A stretch of 64,000 bases of DNA from Streptomyces griseoluteus (GTDB lineage Bacteria; Actinomycetota; Actinomycetes; Streptomycetales; Streptomycetaceae), in contig NZ_SRRU01000006.1 in NCBI RefSeq assembly GCF_004784465.1, positions 310,001-374,000 of the forward strand, written 5' to 3'. The position numbers were made by a program, and so were the translations under genes. Below the pieces are notes generated by a model, which ran no database searches, was not told where the DNA came from, and saw only the letters and a program-made list of their open reading frames with translations. Of the stretch, positions 31,823 through 43,064 are shown one piece after another; position 1 is the stretch's first letter; each line of letters begins with the position of its first letter.

Positions 31823-34192
31823 TCAGACCACGTCGCCCGTTGCGTCCACCCGCTCCAGCAGTCCCACCGGCAGCGCGGAGAACAGCTCCTCCGCGCGCAC
31901 CTCGCCGGTGAACTCCCGGTCCGGGGCGAGGACGTCCCGCCAGCGGCCGGGCGGCAGCGGGAGGTGGGTGTGGTGCCAGCCGCCCGCCTCCTCCAGGTGC
32001 ACCGAGAGCCGGGTCACCGCCGTGATCACCTCGCCGGAGCGGGAGAACGCCAGCACATGCTCGGAGGACGGCCCCTCGGCGAGCAGCGGGGCGTACGTGC
32101 CCGTGGTACCGAAGATCTCCGGCCGGCGCGCCCGGAGCCGGAGCGCCGCCCTGGTCAGCGCCTCCTTCTCACCGGGCGCGGCCGGCGGGAAGGGCACCGG
32201 TCGCCGGTTGTCGGGGTCCACCAGCGCCCGGTACTCGCTCTCCGTCCCCTGGTACAGGTCCGGCACGCCCGGCATCGTCAGGTGCACCAGCGCGGCGCCC
32301 AGCACGTTGGCCCGGATGTGCGGCTCCAGCCCCTTGCGGAAGGCGGCCACCCGCTCACCGGGCGGCCCGCAGGGACCGGCGGCGACGAACGCGGCCACCG
32401 CGTCCTCGTACGGCGCTTCCTGCTCGGTCCAGCTCGTGTACATGCCCGCCTCGCGGACGTGCTTCAGCAGCGCCTCGCGTACCCGCTCCTCCTCGGCCGG
32501 GCCGAGCCCGAACACCGTCTGCCAGGCGGCCCAGGCCAGTTGGCCGTCGGGGACCACCTCCGGTTCCCGGCTCACCTCGGCGAGCAGCTTGGCCCAGCGG
32601 CCGGGGCACTCGGTGAGCACGTTCAGCGCCGCCCGGACGTCCGCGCTGCGCTTGGTGTCGTGCGTGGTGACCACCGTGCCGGTGTCCGGCCAGTGGCTCG
32701 CCAGCCGGGCGCAGTAGGCGTGGAACTCCGCCGGGGAGACTCCCATCCGGCCCGGATCGCCGCCGACCTCGGTCGCCGACAGCAGCGGGACGTAGCGGTA
32801 GAACGCCGTGTCCTCCACCGACTTGGCCCGCAGCGCCGACGCGGTCTGCGCGAACCGGCTGCGGAACTCGGTGAGTTCGGGCAGCGTGCCGTCGTCCGGG
32901 CCGATCAGCAGCCCGCGTACCAGGTCGACCGCGTCGGCCTCCTCCGCCACCGCGAACGCCCGCCGGGCCTCCGCAGCCGCCTCCTCGGTGACCACGGCGG
33001 CGGCGTCCTCGGAGGTGTACGGCCGGTACACCGGCATCCGGACCAGCAGCTCCTCCAGGGCCGTGCGCAGCGCCCAGGGCGCCCGGTCGCGCAGCGCCAG
33101 GTCCGGGGAGGCGGCGCAGACCCGGACCGCCGAGCGGGTGAGCCGGTCGGCCTCGGCGGCCAGCTCGTGGGTGAGCACCTTGTACGCGGCCCGCCGCACC
33201 GTGGCGTCCCAGTCACCGCCCCGGTCGAGCTGCGGGGTCGCGAAGGCCCGGTAGTGGGCCTCGAGTTCGGCGGCACCGGCCGGGCCGGTGAACACCCCGT
33301 CGATGCGGCGCAGGGCGTCGTAGCCGGTGGTGCCCGCGACGGGCCAGGAGTCTGGCAGCTGCTCCTCGTCGGCGAGGATCTTCTCCACCACCGTCCAGCG
33401 GCCACCGGTCGCCTCGTCCAGCCGGGCGAGGTAGGCGTCGGGATCGGCCAGGCCGTCCGGGTGGTCGATGCGCAGGCCGTCGATCACGTCCTCGGCCAGC
33501 AACTGGAGGATCTTGCCGTGGGTGGCGTCGAAGACCTCGGGGTCCTCCACCCGTACCCCGATCAGCTCGGAGATGCTGAAGAAGCGCCGGTAGTTCAGCT
33601 CGGTGCGGGCCAGCCGCCACCACACCGGGCGGTACCACTGGGCGTCCAGCAGCTCGGGCAGCGGCAGGCCCTCGGTGCCGGAGCGCAACGGGAAGAGGTG
33701 GTCGTGATAGCGCAGCAGCTCGCCGTCGGCCACCAGATGCTCGCGCTCGGCACTGATGGGCCCGCCGAGGACCGGCAGCAGCACCTGGCCGCCGCGCGAG
33801 GCCCAGTCGATGTCGAACCAGCGCGCGTACGGCGACTCGGGCCCCTCGCGGAGCACCTCCCACAGGGCGCGGTTGTAGCGGGGGGCCATCGCCATGTGGT
33901 TGGGCACGATGTCCACCACCAGGCCGAGCCCGTGCTCCCGCGCGGTGCGCGACAGTGACCTGAGCCCGTCCTCGCCGCCCAGCTCCGCGCGCACCCGCGT
34001 GTGGTCCACGACGTCGTAGCCGTGGGTGGAGCCGGGGACGGCCTCCAGGACGGGGGACAGATGCAGGTGCGAGACGCCCAGCGACGCCAGATAGGGCACG
34101 GCCGCCTCGGCGGCGGCGAAGGGGAACGAGGGCTGGAGCTGTAGGCGGTAGGTGGCCGTGGGCACCCCTGGTCCGGGTCGCACTGAAGTCAT
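31823..34192 (-). CDS. treY: Malto-oligosyltrehalose synthase TreY
   Basis: This 789-residue GH13 enzyme rearranges the reducing-end linkage of maltodextrins or glycogen into an alpha,alpha-1,1 bond, making the TreZ substrate. It opens TATYRLQLQPSFPFAAAEAA and contains GVSHLHLSPVLEAVPGSTHG, VVDIVPNHMAM, the nucleophile region VIDGLRIDHPDGLADP and the acid/base region WTVVEKILADEEQLP. A late block VPDLYQGTESEYRALVDPDN is typical of TreY. Length is normal. No ribosome site is obvious before the ATG at 34192. It lies 121 bases after glgX on the same strand, with a terminator between them. Confidence 0.95.
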   Translation of the reverse strand: MTSVRPGPGVPTATYRLQLQPSFPFAAAEAAVPYLASLGVSHLHLSPVLEAVPGSTHGYDVVDHTRVRAELGGEDGLRSLSRTAREHGLGLVVDIVPNHMAMAPRYNRALWEVLREGPESPYARWFDIDWASRGGQVLLPVLGGPISAEREHLVADGELLRYHDHLFPLRSGTEGLPLPELLDAQWYRPVWWRLARTELNYRRFFSISELIGVRVEDPEVFDATHGKILQLLAEDVIDGLRIDHPDGLADPDAYLARLDEATGGRWTVVEKILADEEQLPDSWPVAGTTGYDALRRIDGVFTGPAGAAELEAHYRAFATPQLDRGGDWDATVRRAAYKVLTHELAAEADRLTRSAVRVCAASPDLALRDRAPWALRTALEELLVRMPVYRPYTSEDAAAVVTEEAAAEARRAFAVAEEADAVDLVRGLLIGPDDGTLPELTEFRSRFAQTASALRAKSVEDTAFYRYVPLLSATEVGGDPGRMGVSPAEFHAYCARLASHWPDTGTVVTTHDTKRSADVRAALNVLTECPGRWAKLLAEVSREPEVVPDGQLAWAAWQTVFGLGPAEEERVREALLKHVREAGMYTSWTEQEAPYEDAVAAFVAAGPCGPPGERVAAFRKGLEPHIRANVLGAALVHLTMPGVPDLYQGTESEYRALVDPDNRRPVPFPPAAPGEKEALTRAALRLRARRPEIFGTTGTYAPLLAEGPSSEHVLAFSRSGEVITAVTRLSVHLEEAGGWHHTHLPLPPGRWRDVLAPDREFTGEVRAEELFSALPVGLLERVDATGDVV

Positions 34193-34273
34193 GCAGAGCT
34201 ACGTACCCCGCCTGCCGCTCTTCGTGTCATCCGCCGGGGCATCCGGCCCGGTACGGCCCACACGAACCGGACA

Positions 34274-34305
34274 GCCGGGGACACGGCGGCTCCCGTGTCC
34301 CCGGC
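34274..34305 (-). terminator. Terminator of glgX
   Basis: A perfect 13-bp stem gccggggacacgg/ccgtgtccccggc with a 6-base loop lies 8 bases past the glgX stop and before treY. treY therefore probably has its own promoter or depends on read-through. Confidence 0.8.
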
Positions 34306-34313
34306 CGGGCGCG

Positions 34314-36446
<2,133 letters not shown>

Positions 36447-36880
36447 GCACTCGACTCTTCCAGGTGCGGGGCCCCGGTGGGGGCGCGTTGGCGGCGAGTC
36501 TCCCCGAAAGTGAGGGCACCTGACGTCTACCGCCCTCCGCTGCCGGCCGACCCGTGGTCACGGATGACCTCTACCCCCACCCGAAGGAGGGAAGCCGCGC
36601 CGTCCCCGGCGAGCCCGGCTAGGTCCGCCCGCGGCCGGGACGCTCCGGGCGGGGGCCACCGGCACACGAGCCGCTCACCAGCGGCGCGCCGCCCTCCGCA
36701 CCGGTTCGCGCCGCTATGACTCCGCTCACTCCCTCCGCTCCCGAACGCCCGGAACGGCCACTGACGCAAGGCAAGTTGAGAAACCTACCTGTCCATCCGG
36801 CTGCATCGCCGACCGCTCCCGGAGTACCCTTCCTTGATCGTTGGGACGGGGAAGGTCCGGGGGACGGAAGGCGGTGCAGG
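36447..36880. other. 434-bp gap between glgX and the SAV_2148-type gene
   Basis: This is a divergent intergenic region that should hold promoters for both genes. I see no convincing gene: the open frames in it have no ribosome site and no recognisable protein sequence. No clear operator or promoter could be assigned. Confidence 0.4.
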
Positions 36881-38122
36881 GTGGGCTCGGGAGGGCTGGA
36901 GCTGCCCCCTGGTGGCGAGGGTCACGAGGGGAGCGGTTCCACGGACGTCCCGCCCGGCGCGGTGTCCCTGGCGCGTCCGATGGGCGCGGGGTCGATCGGA
37001 CCGGAACTGGACTGGGACGCGGGCGCCTGGCTGGAGGTGCGCACCCGGGCCCAGCGGGCGGGCCGCGCCTACATCTGGCTCAACCTCGTCGAGCAGCGGC
37101 TGCGCGCCGTGGTGGCCGCCGTGCTGCGCCCCGTCTACGAACCCGTCCACGGCGACGACTGGGTGGTGGCCGCCGCCGGGCCGGCCGGCCAGGAGTGGGT
37201 GCAGCGGGCCGTGGCGGTGCGTGAAGTCAGCCGCCGCAAGGGCTACTTGCTCGACCCGGCCGACGACAATGTGCTGAGTTTCCTGACGTTGCCGCAACTG
37301 CGCGAGCTGATGGTGCAGCACTGGCCGTGCTTCGAGCCGTACTTCGACGAGCGCCGGGACCTCGAACTCGCCCTGGACGAACTGGAGGTGACCCGCAATG
37401 TCGTCTCCCGCAACCGGGCGCTGTCCGAGGCGGTGCTGAACCAGGCCGAGCGTGCCTCCGCCCGGCTGCTGGAGCTGCTGGGCGCCGCCGGTGACGTGCC
37501 CTCGGCGGGCCGGCTCCCGGTGGACGCGGTCGAGGACCTGGTCGGCGACCGGTACGCGGACGTGGTCGCCGTGCACTCCGACCGGGTGCGGCTGATGGGC
37601 CAGTTCCCGGCCGAGGACCTGTTCGGCGGGGCCCGCCGGCTCGACGCCATCGGCATCGGGCTCAACCTGCTGGTGCAGAACTTCTCCGGCCGCCGCCTGG
37701 TCCGGCTCGCGGAGTCCGGCTGCCGGGTCCGGCTGCTCTTCCTCAACCCGGCCTCCAGCGCGGTCAAACGCCGGGAGCGCGAACTGGGCATGAAGCGCGG
37801 CGAGTTGGCGCGCTCGGTCGAGATGAACATCCTGCACATGCGCCGCGTCCGCTCCCGGCTGCGCGACCCGGGCGCCTTCGAGATCCAGGTGTACGACGAG
37901 ACCCCGCGCTTCACCGCCTACCTGGTGGACGGCGACGGTGCGGACGGCGTCGCCGTGGTGCAGTCCTACCTGCGGGGGGCGCGCGGCATGGAGTCGCCGG
38001 TCCTGGTGCTGCGCGGCGGCAGCCGGGTGGTCACGTCGGACCAGTCGGGCGATTCCGGACTCTTCCCCACCTATCGGGAGGAGTTCGAGCTGGCCTGGGC
38101 GGACTCGCGGCCAGTGTCCTGA
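36881..38122 (+). CDS. SAV_2148-family HEPN-domain protein
   Basis: The protein has 413 residues from GTG 36881 (VGSGGLELPPGGEGHEG). It closely resembles, from memory, the highly conserved Streptomyces SAV_2148 proteins annotated with a HEPN domain: LDWDAGAWLEVRTRAQRAGR near residue 45, LVEQRLRAVVAAVLRPVYEP, a central alpha-helical part, and a C-terminal domain with VRLLFLNPASSAVKRRERE and HMRRVRSRLRDPGAFEIQ. A canonical HEPN RNase motif (R-x4-6-H) is not obvious to me, so nuclease activity is not claimed. GGAAGG lies upstream. No toxin-antitoxin partner is next to it. Its strong conservation suggests a core cellular role. Confidence 0.8.
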   Translation: MGSGGLELPPGGEGHEGSGSTDVPPGAVSLARPMGAGSIGPELDWDAGAWLEVRTRAQRAGRAYIWLNLVEQRLRAVVAAVLRPVYEPVHGDDWVVAAAGPAGQEWVQRAVAVREVSRRKGYLLDPADDNVLSFLTLPQLRELMVQHWPCFEPYFDERRDLELALDELEVTRNVVSRNRALSEAVLNQAERASARLLELLGAAGDVPSAGRLPVDAVEDLVGDRYADVVAVHSDRVRLMGQFPAEDLFGGARRLDAIGIGLNLLVQNFSGRRLVRLAESGCRVRLLFLNPASSAVKRRERELGMKRGELARSVEMNILHMRRVRSRLRDPGAFEIQVYDETPRFTAYLVDGDGADGVAVVQSYLRGARGMESPVLVLRGGSRVVTSDQSGDSGLFPTYREEFELAWADSRPVS

Positions 38123-38216
38123 GGTCCGCCGCCGACGGGCGGCCGGGGGCGTTGTCAGTGCCCCGTGTCATGGTGGAGCCACTGGGGGAACGCACCACCA
38201 AGAAGGGGGGCCGCCC

Positions 38217-38942
38217 ATGGGCTGGCACCGGGAGCCGCTGATCGGCTTCGACCTGGAGACGACCGGGACCGATCCGCGTCAGGCGCGCATCGTCACGGGC
38301 GCCGTGCTGGAGGTCAGGGCCGGCGAGACCCTGGGACGCCGGGAGTGGCTGGCCGATCCGGGCGTGGAGATACCGGCCGACGCGGTCGCCGTGCACGGCA
38401 TCAGCAACGAACGCGCAGCGGCCGAGGGCCGCCCGGCCGACCAGGTCGCCGACGCCCTGGCGAACGCGCTGGTGTCCGCCTGGGACTCGGGCATGCCGGT
38501 CGTCGCGTACAACGCCGCCTTCGACCTCACCCTGCTCTCCGCCGAGCTGCACCGGTACGGACTGCCCTCGCTGGCCGAGCGGCTGGGCGGCCGTGTCCCG
38601 GCCCCGGTCGTCGACCCGTACACCATCGACCGCCGGGTCGACCGCTACCGCCGGGGCAAGCGCAACCTGGAGGCGGTCTGCGCGGTGTACGGGGTGGTGC
38701 TCGGCACGGCCCACGACGCCTCGGCCGACGCGCTGGCCGCCGCCCGGCTGGCCACCGCGATAGCCGAGCGGTACCCGAAGATAGCCGGGCTGGGGCTGGC
38801 GGAGCTGCACCGCTGCCAGGTCGAGTGGTACGCCGAATGGGCCGCCGACTTCGAGGCGTTCCTGCGGCGCAAGGGCGAGGCGGACGCGGTCGTCGACCGG
38901 GTCTGGCCGGTGCGCGAGCTGACGGACGCCGTCGTGCCGTAG
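38217..38942 (+). CDS. DEDDh 3'-5' exonuclease (DnaQ-like)
   Basis: The protein has 241 residues with the exonuclease fold of the DNA polymerase III epsilon superfamily. Acidic motifs: GFDLETTGTDP (Asp12, Glu14), VVAYNAAFDLTLL (Asp) and GTAHDASADALAAARLA (His and Asp of the DEDDh type). It is a stand-alone exonuclease, likely acting on single-stranded DNA or RNA ends in repair or turnover. The ATG at 38217 follows AGAAGGGGGG. It lies 94 bases after the SAV_2148-type gene and converges on a phosphotransferase. Confidence 0.9.
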   Translation: MGWHREPLIGFDLETTGTDPRQARIVTGAVLEVRAGETLGRREWLADPGVEIPADAVAVHGISNERAAAEGRPADQVADALANALVSAWDSGMPVVAYNAAFDLTLLSAELHRYGLPSLAERLGGRVPAPVVDPYTIDRRVDRYRRGKRNLEAVCAVYGVVLGTAHDASADALAAARLATAIAERYPKIAGLGLAELHRCQVEWYAEWAADFEAFLRRKGEADAVVDRVWPVRELTDAVVP

Positions 38943-38958
38943 GCCGCTCCGGTCAGGC

Positions 38959-39819
38959 TCAGAAGGGGTACCAGCGCACCGACTCGTCCCCGTCCCGGAG
39001 GGACGCCACCCGGCGTTCGAACTCGGCGAGTGCCTTGGGGTTGGCCGGGGCGTGCTGGGCGACCCAGGCGCAGCTCGCCGTCTCGCGGGCGCCGCGCAGC
39101 ACCGAGCAGCCCTCCCACTCGCGCACGTCCCAGCCATAGGCCGAGGTGAAGGCGTCGTACGCCTCGGCGGGCAGGCCGTAGCGGTCGCGGGAGAGGGCCA
39201 TCACCACGAGGTCGTGCTCGCGCAGGTCGGCGGAGAAGGTCTCCAGGTCCACCAGGACCGGGCCGTCCGGGCCGATGTGCACATTGCGGGGCAGCGCGTC
39301 CCCGTGGATCGGGCCGGGTGCCAGACGGGGGGTCAGCGCGGCGGCGGCCGAGGCGAAGCCGTCGCGCCGGGCGCGCAGATAGGCCGCGTCCTCGGGGTCG
39401 ATCGCGTCGCCCGCCAGCCGCAGCCAGCGCTCCACTCCGCCCAGCAGTTCGCGGGGCGGCAGCGGCACCGGGGGAGCGGGCAGGGCGTGCACGAGCCGCA
39501 GCAGCTCGGCCAGGTCGCGGGGTTCGGCGGGGCGTACGGCGTCGGGCAGCCGGTGCCAGACGGTCACGGGGTGGCCGTCGACGAGCAGCGGTTCGGGCCC
39601 GGCCGCGCGTACCGAGGGCACCCCGGACTCGGCCAGCCAGGTGGCCACGGCCAGCTCGCGGCGGGCCCGGTCGAGCAGTTCGGGGTCCCGGCCGACCTTG
39701 ACGACCAGGTCTCCGGCGGCGAACACGGCGTTCTCGCCCAGGGCGAGGAGGCGCGCGTCCGCCGCCGGGGACAGCACCTTCGCCCCGGCCAGTACCGCCC
39801 GCGCCCGTGCCTCGTCCAT
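38959..39819 (-). CDS. Phosphotransferase, APH family
   Basis: The protein has 286 residues with the kinase-like APH fold: nucleotide-binding ENAVFAAGDLVVKVGRD, catalytic loop GPIHGDALPRNVHI (HGD and Asn intact) and metal site PVLVDLETFSADLREHDL. Unlike the paralogue at 28029, the catalytic loop is complete, so it is probably an active small-molecule kinase. The substrate is unknown and an antibiotic-resistance role is not implied. GGAGG precedes the ATG. It diverges from the sugar ABC operon. Confidence 0.87.
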   Translation of the reverse strand: MDEARARAVLAGAKVLSPAADARLLALGENAVFAAGDLVVKVGRDPELLDRARRELAVATWLAESGVPSVRAAGPEPLLVDGHPVTVWHRLPDAVRPAEPRDLAELLRLVHALPAPPVPLPPRELLGGVERWLRLAGDAIDPEDAAYLRARRDGFASAAAALTPRLAPGPIHGDALPRNVHIGPDGPVLVDLETFSADLREHDLVVMALSRDRYGLPAEAYDAFTSAYGWDVREWEGCSVLRGARETASCAWVAQHAPANPKALAEFERRVASLRDGDESVRWYPF

Positions 39820-39904
39820 CGTCCGCCTCCGTGCCCTGTGGTCGTGTCGTGTGTCCCGATCCGGGCCAGTCTCGCATTCGCACAGGTCGGGCGGTGTGCG
39901 GTCC

Positions 39905-39941
39905 CTTGACGGACCGCGCCGCGTTCACGACCATGAACACG
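39905..39941 (+). promoter_or_regulatory. Promoter with overlapping operator for the sugar ABC operon
   Basis: TTGACG (39905-39910), an 18-base spacer and GACCAT (39929-39934) form a possible promoter. An inverted repeat cgcgttca/tgaacacg (39920-39927 and 39934-39941, 7 of 8 positions, core GTTCA-N6-TGAAC) overlaps its -10 end. This is a typical repressor arrangement. The regulator gene is not in the immediate neighbourhood. Confidence 0.45.
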
Positions 39942-39971
39942 CCAACCGGGCCAGGCAAAGGGGCTGATGCC

Positions 39972-40898
39972 ATGACCTCGCCGGTGACCTCGCCGGTCGA
40001 AGCGCGGCGTCCGCCCGTGCGCACCGGCGGCCGCGACCACGCCGTCTGGTTCCTGGTGCTGCCCGCCCTGATCCCGATCCTCGTGCTCAGCGTGGGCCCG
40101 CTGCTCTACGGCGTCCTGCTGTCCTTCACCGACGCCCAGTCCGGCCGCACCGCGCCGACCCGCTGGATCGGCGCGCTGAACTTCCGGGACCTCCTGCACG
40201 ACACGCTGTTCTGGGAGTCGTTCCGGATCGGCCTGGTGTGGGCGGTCGGCGTGACCGTACCCCAGTTCCTGCTGGCGCTCGGCCTCGCCCTGCTGCTCAG
40301 CCAGGACCTCAGGCTGCGCTGGCTCGCCCGCGCCCTCGCCATCGTCCCCTGGGCGATGCCCGAGGTGGTGGTCGGCATCATGTGGCGCCTGGTCTACAAC
40401 CCGGACGCGGGCATCCTCAACGAGACGCTGCGCGACCTCGGTCTCGGCGACGGCCGGGACTGGCTGAGCGGTCTGGCCACCGCGCTGCCCGCCGTCGTCG
40501 TCGTCGGCATCTGGGCCGGGATGCCGCAGACCACGGTCGCCCTGCTCGCCGGCCTGCAGAACACCCCGCGCGAACTTCACGAGGCGGCCGCCGTGGACGG
40601 CGCCGGCGCCTGGCGGCGGTTCCGCGCGGTCACCTGGCCCGCACTCAGACCCGTGGCCCTCTCCATCACCGCGCTCAACCTGATCTGGAACTTCAACTCC
40701 TTCGCCCTGGTGTACGTGCTCACCAGCGGCGGACCCGGCGGAAAGACCCGGCTGCCCATGCTGTTCGCCTACGAGGAGGCCTTCCGCTACGGCCAGTTCG
40801 GCTACGCGGCCGCGATGGGCTGCGTGATGGTCGCCGTCGTCTCCGTGGTGCTCGCGGTGTTCCTCGCGGGCCGGCTGAAGGGGGGCCAGGACGCGTGA
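39972..40898 (+). CDS. Sugar ABC transporter permease (MalF/UgpA-like)
   Basis: The permease has 308 residues with six membrane helices, opening with WFLVLPALIPILVLSVGPLLYGV. The EAA loop is HEAAAVDGAGAWRRFRAVTWPALRP. The late ALTNxx-like LNLIWNFNSFALVYVLTSGGP block is typical of carbohydrate-uptake (CUT1) permeases. I use ATG 39972 with AAAGGGG upstream; an ATG at 39933 would add 13 residues and lies within the operator-like repeat. It is the first gene of a permease-permease-binding protein operon without an ATPase gene. Confidence 0.9.
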   Translation: MTSPVTSPVEARRPPVRTGGRDHAVWFLVLPALIPILVLSVGPLLYGVLLSFTDAQSGRTAPTRWIGALNFRDLLHDTLFWESFRIGLVWAVGVTVPQFLLALGLALLLSQDLRLRWLARALAIVPWAMPEVVVGIMWRLVYNPDAGILNETLRDLGLGDGRDWLSGLATALPAVVVVGIWAGMPQTTVALLAGLQNTPRELHEAAAVDGAGAWRRFRAVTWPALRPVALSITALNLIWNFNSFALVYVLTSGGPGGKTRLPMLFAYEEAFRYGQFGYAAAMGCVMVAVVSVVLAVFLAGRLKGGQDA

Positions 40899-41728
40899 GG
40901 ACCCGGCCCGCGGCCCGCGCGGGGCAGTACGCCGCCCTGCTGGCCTATCTGATCTTCCTGGCGTTCCCGTTCCTCTGGCTGCTGTCCACCGCGTTCAAGC
41001 CGCCACGCGAACTCGGCAGCCTCCACCCCACCTGGATTCCGCACCGCCCCACCCTCGCCAACTTCCGGCAGGCGTTCGACGAGCAGCCCCTCCTGCACGC
41101 CGCTCTCAACTCCCTGCTCGCGGCGCTCGGCGCGGCTGTCATCGCCGTACTGATCGCTACTCCGATGGCGTATGTCATGGCCCGGCACCGCACCTGGCCG
41201 GCGCGGGCGGCGAGCGGGTGGGTGGTGGTCAGCCAGGCGTTCCCGTTCGTGCTGGTCATCATCCCGCTGTTCCTGGTGCTGAAGCGGCTGCGGCTGATCG
41301 ACTCCCTGGCCGGGCTGACCCTGGTCTACGTGGTGTGGTCGCTGCCCTTCGCGCTGTGGATGCTGGTCGGGTACGTACGGGCGGTCCCCGTCGAACTGGA
41401 GGAGGCGGCGGCCGTCGACGGGGCCGGGCGGCTGCGGACCCTGGTGTCGGTGACGGCGCCGCTGCTCGCGCCGGGCATCGCGGCGACCGCGCTGTTCGCC
41501 TTCGTCACGGCGTGGAACGAGTTCTTCTTCGCGCTCGTGCTGCTCAAGAGCCCCGGCAACCAGACCCTGCCGGTCGTGCTGACCCATTTCATCGGCGCGG
41601 AGGGCGTCGCCGACCTCGGCCCGCTGGCCGCGGCCGCGTTCCTCGCCACCCTGCCCTCCCTCGTGGTGTTCGCCCTGCTCCAGCGGCGGATCACCGGGGG
41701 TCTGATCGCCGGAGCGGTGAAGAGCTGA
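40895..41728 (+). CDS. Sugar ABC transporter permease (MalG/UgpE-like)
   Basis: This 277-residue CUT1 permease begins at GTG 40895, which overlaps the stop of the preceding permease (GTGA). It has six hydrophobic helices, the FLWLLSTAFKPPRELG motif after helix 1 and the EAA loop EEAAAVDGAGRLRTLVSVTAPLLAPG. The AWNEFFFALVLLKSPGNQTLPV block is characteristic of MalG-type subunits. With the upstream permease it should form the membrane channel; a shared ATPase such as MsiK is expected to power it, which is known for Streptomyces CUT1 systems. Confidence 0.92.
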   Translation: MRTRPAARAGQYAALLAYLIFLAFPFLWLLSTAFKPPRELGSLHPTWIPHRPTLANFRQAFDEQPLLHAALNSLLAALGAAVIAVLIATPMAYVMARHRTWPARAASGWVVVSQAFPFVLVIIPLFLVLKRLRLIDSLAGLTLVYVVWSLPFALWMLVGYVRAVPVELEEAAAVDGAGRLRTLVSVTAPLLAPGIAATALFAFVTAWNEFFFALVLLKSPGNQTLPVVLTHFIGAEGVADLGPLAAAAFLATLPSLVVFALLQRRITGGLIAGAVKS

Positions 41729-43008
41729 TGCGGACCAGGATCACCATGGCGGTCGCCGCCCTCCTGCTGCTCCTCGCGGGCTGCTCCTCCGGCGGTCAGA
41801 AGGAGGGCGGGCCCGTCACCCTGCGCTTCCAGTCCCTCGCCTGGCAGCAGGAGTCGGTCGCCGCCAACAAGGAACTCGTGCGGGAGTGGAACGCCGCCCA
41901 CCCGGACGTCCGGGTCGAGTACGTCCAGGGCAACTGGGACAGCGTGCACGACCAGTTGCTCACCTCCTTCGAGGGCGGCGAGGCCCCCGACGTCATCCAC
42001 GACGCCTCCGACGACCTGGCCGACTTCGCCTACGGCGGCGACCTCGCCGACCTGAGCGGGCTGCTGCCGGCCCGGCTCAAGGCGGACATCCCGCAGCGCA
42101 GTTGGCAGGCGACCACCTTCGGCAAGGGCGTCTACGGCGTGCCCTTCCTCCAGGAACCCCGCGTGCTCATGGCCAACTCCGTCTGGCTGCGGAAGGCCGG
42201 GGTGCGCATCCCGACGCCCGAACACCCGTGGAGCTGGGCGGAGTTCCGCAAGATCACCGCGCGGCTCAGCGGTGACGGCAGGTACGGCGTCGCCTGGCCG
42301 CTGAAGGAGCCCGTGTCCGTCACCCTCAACCTCGGGCTCTCGGCGGGCGGCACGCTCTTCCAGCGGGGGAGCGACGGCAAGGTGAGTGTGCGGTTCCGGG
42401 CCGGTGACGCCGTCGTGCCGCGCACCGTGCACGACCAGGTCGCCCGCGACCGCAGCGCGCCCGCCTCGACGCTCGGCAGCGGGGGCTCGGACACGCTGCC
42501 CGGCTTCTTCGCCGGGCGGTACGCGATGGTCCCGCTGGGCTTCTCCTACCGCCAGCAGATCGAGCAGCAGGCCCCCAAGGGCTTCCAGTGGGAGGTGCTG
42601 CCCGCCCCGGCCGGCGCCGACGGGCTCACCCAGGGCGTCAGCCCGCAGACCCTCTCCATCGCCGAGGACTGCCCGCACAAGAAGGAGGCCGCCCGGTTCA
42701 TCGACTTCCTGCTCAGGCCCCAGAACATGGTGCGTCTCGCCCTCGGCGACTGGATGCTCCCCACCGGCACCGAGGCCCTCGCCGACCCGGCCCTGCACAC
42801 CACCGACCGCGGCTGGGCCACCGGCACCGCCCTGGCCGCCCGGCTGCGCCCGGCGCCCGCCCAGTCGGTGCGCGGCTATCCGGAGTGGAAGGACAAGATC
42901 GCCACTCCGGCCCTCCAGGAGTACTACAGCGGCGCCATCGGCCTCGCCGACCTGCGAAAGAGGCTGGAGAAGGACGGCAACCTGGTCCTCGCCCGCTACC
43001 AGCGCTGA
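41728..43008 (+). CDS. Extracellular sugar-binding lipoprotein (SBP family 1)
   Basis: The protein has 426 residues with a lipoprotein signal MRTRITMAVAALLLLLAGCS. The mature part shows the family-1 solute-binding pattern LRFQSLAWQQESVAANKELV, EWNAAHPDVRVEYVQGNWD and GVYGVPFLQEPRVLMANSVW. The ATG overlaps the previous stop by one base (TGATG). The substrate, probably an oligosaccharide, cannot be told. The order is unusual because the binding protein is last rather than first. Confidence 0.92.
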   Translation: MRTRITMAVAALLLLLAGCSSGGQKEGGPVTLRFQSLAWQQESVAANKELVREWNAAHPDVRVEYVQGNWDSVHDQLLTSFEGGEAPDVIHDASDDLADFAYGGDLADLSGLLPARLKADIPQRSWQATTFGKGVYGVPFLQEPRVLMANSVWLRKAGVRIPTPEHPWSWAEFRKITARLSGDGRYGVAWPLKEPVSVTLNLGLSAGGTLFQRGSDGKVSVRFRAGDAVVPRTVHDQVARDRSAPASTLGSGGSDTLPGFFAGRYAMVPLGFSYRQQIEQQAPKGFQWEVLPAPAGADGLTQGVSPQTLSIAEDCPHKKEAARFIDFLLRPQNMVRLALGDWMLPTGTEALADPALHTTDRGWATGTALAARLRPAPAQSVRGYPEWKDKIATPALQEYYSGAIGLADLRKRLEKDGNLVLARYQR

Positions 43009-43064
43009 GCGGCCGGGCGTAATTCGCTGGAGCGGGCCACCGGGCGCCACCTAGCCTCGACGGC

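Noticed and set aside
36527..36769. Possible 80-residue gene between glgX and the SAV_2148-type gene
   Set aside because: It has no ribosome site, no recognisable domain, and a composition expected from random G/C-rich DNA.
36881..38122. HEPN-domain protein as a toxin of a toxin-antitoxin or defence system
   Set aside because: No nucleotidyltransferase (MNT) partner lies beside it, the RNase motif is not evident, and the protein appears strongly conserved in streptomycetes.
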